Assembly: GCA_011523445.1 (NCBI GenBank)
Contig: WTGT01000239.1
Coordinates: forward strand, 1-5,550
Direction: 5' to 3'
Source: Paracoccaceae bacterium
GTDB lineage: Bacteria > Pseudomonadota > Alphaproteobacteria > Rhodobacterales > Rhodobacteraceae
Length of the DNA: 5,550 nt
Made by a program: the position numbers and the translations under genes. Of the stretch, positions 1 to 5,238 are shown in pieces. The notes beneath the pieces were generated by a model that worked only from the letters and a program-made list of their open reading frames with translations, was not told the DNA's origin and made no database searches. Numbering within the stretch: the stretch's first letter is position 1; every line of letters starts with the position of its first letter.

Positions 1-1674
1 CAACAATAGTGCTACATAAAGAACTTTCCTGTTAACACCCTTTTCCAGGATCGAGGTGGCAATTGGAAGGTCCTCCTTCAATTCGCCCTTTTCCAGTTTG
101 GCCAGGAATGCCAGACACTGGATTGTATGTTCATCTACTGTGTAATGGTGATAGGAGTTGAATTGCATCAAGGCGGTAATTCTACTGAATTCTGGTATAA
201 ACCTTCCAAGAACATCCAATTCATTCATTCTTCGGAGCACACGCTCAGGATTCCCATAATTCAGCAACAAACCCATGAATATTTTATTTGCCTCGGTATT
301 GACAATGAATTCTTGATCTAGAAGGTGGAGGTTCGACGAAATCAAACGCATGGAATCAGGATGCAATAACAATCCGGTATCGAGGCCAACTTCAAATAGT
401 CTTAGCAAATTCAGTTTGTCGTTTAGAAAAGTGTCCGGATCGGCAATTGACAATCGGCCGTTAATTTCCTTGTATTCTGGAGGGAGATGAGATTGCAGGT
501 TGGCACGAGCTCTCTTCAACCAACCACGAAGAATCGGTTCCCGTTTGACATGCTGGGCTTCCAGCTTGGTCAATAAAATTCTGGTAAGATCTCCCACATC
601 GGTCGCATGCCCAAAGTAATCCTGCATGAAGTATTCAACTGCCTGACGTCCCTCTTTGTCTTCATAGCCAAGATTCTTGGCCACTTCAAATTGGACATCA
701 AAATGTAGTACATCCTGTGGTCTCTTGGCCAAATCATGAAGTTGACATCGTACAGCCCACAGAAATGATTCGGCACTGATGAACTTTTCATACTCCTCAA
801 GGGATAAAACATCAAGACCAACCAATTCCGAGGTGTCCTGGATCCTGTAGAGGTATTTGACTATCCAGAAAAGGGTTTGTAAATCCCTCAATCCTCCTTT
901 GGCTTCCTTGACATTGGGTTCCAAAAGATACCTGTTACCACCTTGTCGTTTATACCGGGATTCTCTTTCTTCCAATTTCGCTTCAACGAATGCTGGCCCT
1001 GATCCCTTGAACAAGTCATTCCACAATCTGTCATAGAGTAACTGTTCCGTGGAACTGGGTCCCCAAACCAGCCGACATTCCAAAAGGGCAGTTCTAATGG
1101 TCAGGTCTCCCTTGGCAAAGTGGAGACATTCCTTCAATGTTCTGACGGAATGTCCAACCTTTAAATTCAAATCCCAGAAAATGTAAAGTGCACCCTCAAT
1201 AACCTTGTTTTCCCATTCACCGCTTTTTTCATCAAGCAACATCAATAAATCGACATCAGATTGGGGAGCCATTTCTCCTCGCCCATAACCACCAACACCA
1301 AAGACAGAGAATTTGCTTTCAGGACTGTTTTTTCCAAAAAGAACCTTGGTTGAGAATTCTAGGGCAATCTGGACAACACAATCGGTAATGTATGAATATG
1401 AACGAACTGTTTTTAGTGCGGAATAGGGGCTCAAATAGTGTTCAAAAAGGTTTGCCTCTCTGACTTTTTTCTTGCCTTCAGTGGTTTTCTCAACCAAATC
1501 CTTGATCAGATTCCTTCTGATTTCCTGGATTTCTTCTGATTGATAATTATCGGGAACCAAATACTTGTCAAAATCTGCTGGATTAAAAATATTCTTGGGG
1601 TCAAGAATTAATCTGCTGGCATCAACATGAGGAATATTTGATTCTGGGCCATGTACGGATTCAACCTGATTCAT
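1..1674 (-). CDS. glnD: [Protein-PII] uridylyltransferase / uridylyl-removing enzyme, N-terminal 558 residues (partial)
   Basis: GlnD is the cytoplasmic glutamine sensor that adds UMP to PII proteins (GlnB/GlnK) when glutamine is low and removes it when glutamine is high. The frame is open without a stop from ATG at 1674 to the left edge. The nucleotidyltransferase signature GGYGRGEMAPQSDVDLL lies at residues 128-144, with the metal-binding pair D140 and D142. KEAKGGLRDLQ (256-266) belongs to the GlnD linker region, and YHHYTVDEHT (508-517) opens the HD uridylyl-removing domain. The last residues, ALLL, come just before where the HD motif should fall, so the rest of HD and both C-terminal ACT domains are outside; the family is usually about 900 residues. 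The start is supported by an AAAGGA ribosome site 7 bases upstream. The gene is divergent from the ureide cluster. The identification is firm; truncation is by the window edge, not by mutation. Confidence 0.95.
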   Translation of the reverse strand, partial: MNQVESVHGPESNIPHVDASRLILDPKNIFNPADFDKYLVPDNYQSEEIQEIRRNLIKDLVEKTTEGKKKVREANLFEHYLSPYSALKTVRSYSYITDCVVQIALEFSTKVLFGKNSPESKFSVFGVGGYGRGEMAPQSDVDLLMLLDEKSGEWENKVIEGALYIFWDLNLKVGHSVRTLKECLHFAKGDLTIRTALLECRLVWGPSSTEQLLYDRLWNDLFKGSGPAFVEAKLEERESRYKRQGGNRYLLEPNVKEAKGGLRDLQTLFWIVKYLYRIQDTSELVGLDVLSLEEYEKFISAESFLWAVRCQLHDLAKRPQDVLHFDVQFEVAKNLGYEDKEGRQAVEYFMQDYFGHATDVGDLTRILLTKLEAQHVKREPILRGWLKRARANLQSHLPPEYKEINGRLSIADPDTFLNDKLNLLRLFEVGLDTGLLLHPDSMRLISSNLHLLDQEFIVNTEANKIFMGLLLNYGNPERVLRRMNELDVLGRFIPEFSRITALMQFNSYHHYTVDEHTIQCLAFLAKLEKGELKEDLPIATSILEKGVNRKVLYVALLL

Positions 1675-1681
1675 TATTATT

Positions 1682-1687
1682 TCCTTT
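1682..1687 (-). promoter_or_regulatory. Ribosome binding site of glnD
   Basis: Read on the minus strand this is AAAGGA, seven bases upstream of the ATG at 1674. It fixes the glnD start; no competing start codon with a better site is seen just upstream. Confidence 0.65.
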
Positions 1688-1701
1688 GTAAATTTTCCTT
1701 G

Positions 1702-1722
1702 GTTAAACAATTCGAGTTTAAC
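1702..1722. repeat. Perfect 7-bp inverted repeat in the glnD leader
   Basis: GTTAAAC (1702-1708) and GTTTAAC (1716-1722) are exact reverse complements separated by seven bases. The element ends 27 bases before the glnD start codon and lies downstream of the candidate promoter. It could be a dimeric repressor site or a weak RNA hairpin. No run of T follows it on the minus strand as a terminator would need. Confidence 0.5.
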
Positions 1723-1746
1723 ACCTAGTTTCAGAAATTGCCGTAG

Positions 1747-1776
1747 ATTCTATTCGGAATTCATAGAAAAAGTGAA
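1747..1776 (-). promoter_or_regulatory. Candidate sigma-70 promoter of glnD
   Basis: On the minus strand, TTCACT (1771-1776, four of six matches to TTGACA) and TAGAAT (1747-1752, five of six matches to TATAAT) are 18 bases apart. Transcription would begin near 1740, giving a leader of roughly 65 bases that contains the dyad at 1702-1722. The call rests on consensus matching in AT-rich DNA, so a chance match is possible. Confidence 0.35.
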
Positions 1777-1868
1777 TTTGTCATGGACGAAAATGAAACA
1801 AAGCCACTCTTATTCACAATTACCTCAATACGGGTAAAATACACTAACAGAGTGAAAAAGTAATTCAT

Positions 1869-1898
1869 GAACCAATTCTCATAATCTGCAATTGGTTC
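1869..1898. repeat. Perfect 9-bp inverted repeat (candidate operator)
   Basis: GAACCAATT (1869-1877) and AATTGGTTC (1890-1898) are exact reverse complements around a 12-base spacer. It sits near the middle of the divergent region and ends 13 bases before the TTGACA box at 1912. No T-run follows on either strand, so a terminator is unlikely. An activator or repressor site for the ureide cluster is the simplest reading, but no regulator gene is in the window to pair it with. Confidence 0.5.
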
Positions 1899-1911
1899 GA
1901 ATGGGGACACT

Positions 1912-1942
1912 TTGACAATCGGAATATTCAAAAAAATGAATT
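1912..1942 (+). promoter_or_regulatory. Candidate promoter of the ureide cluster
   Basis: A perfect TTGACA at 1912-1917 lies about 220 bases upstream of the fusion gene. The possible -10 hexamers at spacings of 17-19 (for example TGAATT at 1937-1942) are poor matches to TATAAT. A strong -35 with a weak -10 may indicate an activator-dependent promoter, which would fit the dyad immediately upstream, but this is inference. Confidence 0.3.
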
Positions 1943-1972
1943 AAGAAACAAGAATCGTCTAATTTTTGAAAT

Positions 1973-2085
1973 CGGTAAAAAAGCAAAATCCCTGTAAAAT
2001 CGAAAATGTTGAATTTGGCTGATTTGCATTTTTGAGGAAAATTCACTTTTTTTTAAATTCCTGAAAAAACAAAACGGTAAAAAAG
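1973..2085 (+). repeat. 11-base direct repeat CGGTAAAAAAG, two copies
   Basis: Exact copies lie at 1973-1983 and 2075-2085, both on the plus strand with starts 102 bases apart, between the candidate promoter and the fusion gene. A degenerate third version, TTGGTAAATT, begins at 2092. The A-rich composition makes chance recurrence quite possible. Confidence 0.3.
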
Positions 2086-2109
2086 ACGAAATTGGTAAAT
2101 TTGTGGATT

Positions 2110-2138
2110 GGAGGTTTCTGTTGGTTGGAAAATTTTAG
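2110..2138 (+). promoter_or_regulatory. GGAGG site and five-codon mini-ORF abutting the fusion gene start
   Basis: The best Shine-Dalgarno-like sequence near the fusion gene is GGAGG at 2110-2114, too far (24 bases) to serve GTG 2139. It is well placed, six bases away, for TTG 2121, which reads five codons (TTG GTT GGA AAA TTT) and then TAG at 2136-2138, touching GTG 2139. A weaker GGA at 2127-2129 is nine bases from GTG. A translated leader with reinitiation is possible; chance is also possible. Confidence 0.25.
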
Positions 2139-3566
2139 GTGACCATGCGTTATGAACGAGACATGATGGGGTATGGCAAGGAAGGTATCCGTATCACCTG
2201 GCCCAATGAGGCAAGGGTTGCTGTTCAATTTGTCATCAATTATGAGGAGGGTGGAGAAAATTGCCTCCTTCATGGTGACGAAGCTTCAGAAGCATTCCTT
2301 TCTGAAATTGTGGGAATATCTCCCTGGCCAGGCCAAAGGCATTGGAATATGGAGTCCATTTATGAATATGGTGCACGATCTGGTTATTGGCGTTTGCATA
2401 GTGCCTTCACCAAGGCCAATATACCTGTAACTGTTTATGGAGTGGCTACGGCTCTGGCACGATCTCCTGAACAGGTGGCTTCCATGAAAGAGGCCGATTG
2501 GGAGATCGCCAGTCATGGCTTGAAGTGGATTGAGTACAAGGATTTTCCGATTGAAGAGGAACGGGAGCATATGGAAGAGGCCATTGCCCTACATGAGCGT
2601 GTTATCGGCAATCGACCTCTAGGATGGTATACCGGAAGATGCTCTATGAACACCATCCGATTGGCTACGGAAGAGGGAGGATTTGAATATGTATCGGACA
2701 GCTATGCGGATGATTTGCCTTATTGGATAACAATCGATGGAAAAAATCAGTTAATTGTACCATACACCCTTGATGCCAATGACATGAGGTTTGCTACCTA
2801 TCAGGGCTTCAACACGGGAATGGATTTTTTCACCTATCTCAAGGACAGTTTTGATGTTCTATACAGGGAAGGAATGGACGGATTTCCAAAAATGATGTCC
2901 ATTGGGTTGCATTGTCGATTGATAGGTAGACCCGGAAGAATGTCAGGATTGCTTCGGTTTATGGAATACATCGATGGCAAGGACAAGGTCTGGACACCTA
3001 CAAGGCTTGAGATAGCCAGACACTGGACCCGACACTATCCACCACAATTGTCGCTCAAGCCTACTTCTCTGCCCAAAAAGGATTTCATCAAAATCTTCGG
3101 AGGAATAATCGAGTATTCCCCATGGGTAGCCGAAAAGGCCTATAACTTGGAATTAGGTCCGGCGCATGATTGTCCAGAGGGAATTCACAGTGCTTTTTGT
3201 CAGGTGCTGAGGGCTAGTTCGGAGGAAGAAAAACTGATTATCCTGAACAAACACCCCGAATTGGCTGGCAAGGCAGCAAAAAGCGGGAAACTTGGTTCAT
3301 CTTCAAAAAGCGAACAACATTCCAGAGGACTGGATCAACTGAAAGACGAAGAAGGACAGAAACTTAATGACTTGAATGGTCAGTATCTGAAAAAATTTGG
3401 ATTTCCATATATTATTGCAGTCAAGGATTATGACAAAAGAACCATTTTTCTGGAAATCGAAAAACGGATAAACCGTTCCCGGGAGGTGGAATTCAGGGAA
3501 GCCTGTCATCAGGTTGAAAGAATAGCTTGGTACAGGATAAAAGAGATATTTGATCGGGGAGATTAG
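2139..3566 (+). CDS. puuE-uraD: Bifunctional allantoinase (PuuE type) / OHCU decarboxylase (UraD) fusion
   Basis: This protein carries two consecutive steps of urate breakdown. The N-terminal domain (about 1-300) is the polysaccharide-deacetylase-like allantoinase PuuE, which hydrolyses (S)-allantoin to allantoate; visible family blocks are RDMMGYG (7-13), QFVINYEEGGE (30-40), EIASHGLKW (122-130) and SIGLHCRLIGRPGR (254-267). After a short linker, residues about 308-475 form UraD, which decarboxylates OHCU to (S)-allantoin. KHPELAGK (371-378) gives catalytic H372, and the S-x-x-E-Q block gives S389, E392 and Q393, with the 20-residue His-to-Glu spacing known in UraD enzymes; GFPYIIAV (421-428) and VERIAWYR (459-466) follow. 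Both domains look intact. GTG 2139 is used here because TAG precedes it directly; ATG 2145 also fits, since homologues begin close to RYxRD. Fusions of this type are known (TIGR03212 plus TIGR03164 arrangement). Confidence 0.93.
   Translation: MTMRYERDMMGYGKEGIRITWPNEARVAVQFVINYEEGGENCLLHGDEASEAFLSEIVGISPWPGQRHWNMESIYEYGARSGYWRLHSAFTKANIPVTVYGVATALARSPEQVASMKEADWEIASHGLKWIEYKDFPIEEEREHMEEAIALHERVIGNRPLGWYTGRCSMNTIRLATEEGGFEYVSDSYADDLPYWITIDGKNQLIVPYTLDANDMRFATYQGFNTGMDFFTYLKDSFDVLYREGMDGFPKMMSIGLHCRLIGRPGRMSGLLRFMEYIDGKDKVWTPTRLEIARHWTRHYPPQLSLKPTSLPKKDFIKIFGGIIEYSPWVAEKAYNLELGPAHDCPEGIHSAFCQVLRASSEEEKLIILNKHPELAGKAAKSGKLGSSSKSEQHSRGLDQLKDEEGQKLNDLNGQYLKKFGFPYIIAVKDYDKRTIFLEIEKRINRSREVEFREACHQVERIAWYRIKEIFDRGD
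3556..3561 (+). promoter_or_regulatory. Ribosome binding site of the ureidoglycine aminohydrolase gene
   Basis: GGGGAG lies inside the last codons of the fusion gene, six bases before ATG 3568. It decides the start in favour of ATG 3568 over the in-frame TTG at 3550, which lies upstream of it. Confidence 0.8.
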
Positions 3567-3567
3567 A

Positions 3568-4386
3568 ATGAAGGGGGACTATTTCAATCCAATTGGCGGT
3601 CTTCCGCCCCAGATGGAATTGACCACCGACCGGGCCATGTCAACCAATGCCTATTTGGTAATTCCGGCAAGATCATTGACAGATATTGTTACGAGCAATC
3701 TTCCATATTGGGAAGATACCAGGCTATGGATATTGGCCCAACCCCAATCCGGCTTTATTCAAACCTTTACCCATTACCTGATGGAAGTTGAACCAGGAGG
3801 GGGCAGTCCGAATGCCGAACCAGATTCAGAATGTGAAGCAATCCTATTTATTACCGAAGGGGAATTTGCTCTTCGCCTAAATGGCGATGAACTCTTTGAC
3901 TTGGAATCAGGTAATTATGTTTATTTGCCACCTGATGGAGAATGGTCTCTCAGAAATATGGGTAACGAGGTTGGCAATTTTCACTGGATAAGGAAAAGAT
4001 ACAATTTCATTGATGGTGTTTCACCACCGGATTTTTTCATTTCCCACGACCGGGAAGTTGTACCTGAACCCATGGCCAATTCGAATGGGACCTGGTTTAC
4101 CCAACGCTTTGTTGACCCAGATGATATTTCCCACGATATGCATGTCAACATTGTTTCCTTCGAGCCCGGTGGTTCAATTCCCTTTTTGGAAACCCATCCT
4201 ATGGAGCATGGAATTTATATCCTGCAGGGGAAAGGGGTGTATAATCTCAACAATGACTGGGTGGAAGTCGAAGCAGGAGATTATCTGGCCCTCAGGGCAT
4301 TTTGCCCCCAGGCATGCTATGCTGGTGGCCCCAACCAATTCCGTTATCTCCTTTATAAGGATGTCAACCGTCATCCACGACTCTGA
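3568..4386 (+). CDS. allE: (S)-ureidoglycine aminohydrolase, bicupin (UGHY / AllE)
   Basis: This 272-residue, Mn-dependent bicupin releases ammonia from (S)-ureidoglycine to give (S)-ureidoglycolate in the ureide pathway. The N-terminal cupin covers about 60-140 (MEVEPGGGSP, EAILFITEGEF, YVYLPP) and the C-terminal cupin about 190-265. The C-terminal cupin carries the metal ligands E208, H210 and H214 in ETHPMEH, and Q248 in CPQ. Their spacings (2, 4, 34) equal those I recall for the Arabidopsis enzyme (E235, H237, H241, Q275). The same offset also lands on Y225, Y260 and K264, matching its reported substrate or catalytic residues. No signal peptide is seen, so a cytoplasmic enzyme is expected. 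The start is one base after the TAG of the fusion gene, so the two are surely cotranscribed. NCBI often labels this family bifunctional allantoicase/ureidoglycine aminohydrolase; the aminohydrolase role is the one the residues support. Confidence 0.93.
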   Translation: MKGDYFNPIGGLPPQMELTTDRAMSTNAYLVIPARSLTDIVTSNLPYWEDTRLWILAQPQSGFIQTFTHYLMEVEPGGGSPNAEPDSECEAILFITEGEFALRLNGDELFDLESGNYVYLPPDGEWSLRNMGNEVGNFHWIRKRYNFIDGVSPPDFFISHDREVVPEPMANSNGTWFTQRFVDPDDISHDMHVNIVSFEPGGSIPFLETHPMEHGIYILQGKGVYNLNNDWVEVEAGDYLALRAFCPQACYAGGPNQFRYLLYKDVNRHPRL

Positions 4387-4460
4387 TCCTTGGGAAATCA
4401 GAAGGTAATTGTTGAGACGGGATACATTGAGACAATTCTGAATTTATAACTGAATGGATT

Positions 4461-4961
4461 ATGATGGTCAGTGAAGTTATAGAAATCAAAGCCAATTTGA
4501 TTAATGATGAAAAATTCCAACCCTTTGGTGAAATTATTCAATTGAATACGGTTGAACCCCAAACCATCAACCAGGGACAGTGTCTTCGTTTCAATGATTT
4601 GGCAAATTTGGACCATGATCCTGATGGAAGAATGGGCATCAGCATATTTGAATCTTCCATAAGAACGATTCCCTACGAATTCAATCTCGTAGAAAGGCAT
4701 CCCCATAGTTGTCAATTCTTTTTGCCCATGGACAACGAACCATTCTTGGTCATCGTAGCACCGGATCAGGATGGGGTACCGGGAACCCCTAAAGCCTTTA
4801 TAACTGGTAAATACCAAGGTATAAATTTCCACAGGGGAACTTGGCACGGGGTGTTGACTCCCATACAAGGTTCAGGAAAATTTCTGGTTATTGACTGGAT
4901 TGGTCCCAAGGCGAACCTGGAGGAATATCTATACCCTCATTATTGTAGGGTTGTACGGTGA
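4461..4961 (+). CDS. allA: Ureidoglycolate lyase (AllA family)
   Basis: AllA splits (S)-ureidoglycolate into glyoxylate and urea, the last step of this route, acting on the product of the preceding bicupin. The protein is 166 residues, close to the family's usual 160-170, and complete. Recognisable blocks are KFQPFGEII (18-26), ERHPHSCQFFLP (78-89), FLVIVAP (95-101) and NFHRGTWHGVLTPI (122-135), which form the single cupin-like barrel; H80, H124 and H129 are the conserved histidines in view. Two adjacent ATG codons compete for the start: 4461, and 4464, which sits at a better distance (five bases) from the weak GGA at 4456-4458. The gene follows the bicupin by 74 bases without a good promoter or terminator in between, so a single operon is likely. 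It is followed by the AT-rich spacer. Confidence 0.93.
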   Translation: MMVSEVIEIKANLINDEKFQPFGEIIQLNTVEPQTINQGQCLRFNDLANLDHDPDGRMGISIFESSIRTIPYEFNLVERHPHSCQFFLPMDNEPFLVIVAPDQDGVPGTPKAFITGKYQGINFHRGTWHGVLTPIQGSGKFLVIDWIGPKANLEEYLYPHYCRVVR

Positions 4962-4970
4962 ATTCTTGGT

Positions 4971-4989
4971 ATTTCAGCTCTTTTGAAAT
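4971..4989 (+). terminator. Weak AT-rich hairpin after allA (possible terminator)
   Basis: ATTTCA (4971-4976) and TGAAAT (4984-4989) form a 6-bp stem around a seven-base loop, ten bases after the allA stop. It has only one G:C pair in the stem and no T-run after it, so termination here would be inefficient. It is noted for its position only. Confidence 0.15.
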
Positions 4990-5091
4990 GATGGTTATGG
5001 TATATTGACACGCATTATACTCCGATATCCAATAACAACTATAACAAAACATCAGGACCAATGCATTTTTAGTTATTAAGTTTGCGTAACA

Positions 5092-5140
5092 ACCTCTGCC
5101 AGAAATCATTCCCATCATCCATTTTCGATAAATCAGAGGT
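5092..5140. repeat. 7-bp inverted repeat with a 35-base spacer
   Basis: ACCTCTG (5092-5098) and CAGAGGT (5134-5140) are exact reverse complements. The arms are the most GC-rich part of this AT-rich spacer. The loop is long, so a stable single hairpin is unlikely without inner pairing such as ATTT/AAAT (5121-5133). Its role is unknown. Confidence 0.3.
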
Positions 5141-5238
5141 GATTTTGATGCCTGGATTTTGGTGATTTGTCAAAAATCGGGTATTTTCTAGGTAGGTACT
5201 ATTTAATAGATCAGTCTTATTAGTAGGGTATAATTATT

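Larger units (their letters stand above)
1675..2138. other. Divergent intergenic region between glnD and the ureide cluster
   Basis: This 464-base AT-rich spacer separates two divergent transcription units. I see no convincing coding frame in it; the only overlapping minus-strand frame (2043-2273) runs antisense into the fusion gene and encodes nothing recognisable. It contains candidate promoters for both directions, a 9-bp-arm dyad near its middle, a 7-bp-arm dyad in the glnD leader, and an 11-base direct repeat on the side of the fusion gene. The length and these structures suggest a regulated control region. The identity of any regulator cannot be read from the sequence. Confidence 0.7.
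4962..5238. other. AT-rich convergent intergenic spacer
   Basis: The spacer lies between the ends of allA (plus) and the helix-turn-helix gene (minus). No coding frame with recognisable content is seen. It holds a weak hairpin right after allA, a 7-bp-arm dyad at 5092-5140, a short direct repeat of ATAACAA (5032-5038 and 5041-5047), and an isolated TTGACA at 5005-5010 without a good -10. No strong intrinsic terminator, meaning a GC-rich stem followed by a T-run, is visible for either gene. Confidence 0.6.

Noticed and set aside
127..321. A 64-codon plus-strand frame near the left edge.
   Set aside because: It is antisense to the GlnD HD region and has no family features or ribosome site.
570..821. 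An 83-codon minus-strand frame inside glnD.
   Set aside because: It is out of frame with the GlnD reading, which runs unbroken from 1674 to the left edge through this stretch.
4010..4408. A 132-codon plus-strand frame overlapping the end of the bicupin gene and entering the gap before allA.
   Set aside because: It is the wrong frame of the aminohydrolase gene, with no ribosome site and no domain; the real frame carries all the metal ligands.
4412..4433. TTGAGAC repeated at 4412-4418 and 4427-4433, with TATAAC at 4445, as a possible promoter for allA.
   Set aside because: The spacings between either TTGAGA and TATAAC (27 and 12 bases) do not fit a sigma-70 promoter, and the start codon follows within eleven bases of TATAAC.
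4842..4857. TTGGCACGGGGTGTTGAC as a sigma-54-like promoter.
   Set aside because: It lies inside the conserved allA coding region (the HRGTWHGVL block) and lacks the TTGCA half, so it is explained by coding.
4398..4868. A 156-codon minus-strand frame opposite allA.
   Set aside because: It lies antisense to a gene with clear AllA family blocks, and its translation shows no recognisable domain; it is a shadow frame.
5005..5033. TTGACA at 5005-5010 as a promoter in the convergent spacer.
   Set aside because: No acceptable -10 hexamer lies 16-18 bases downstream, and no plus-strand gene follows it.
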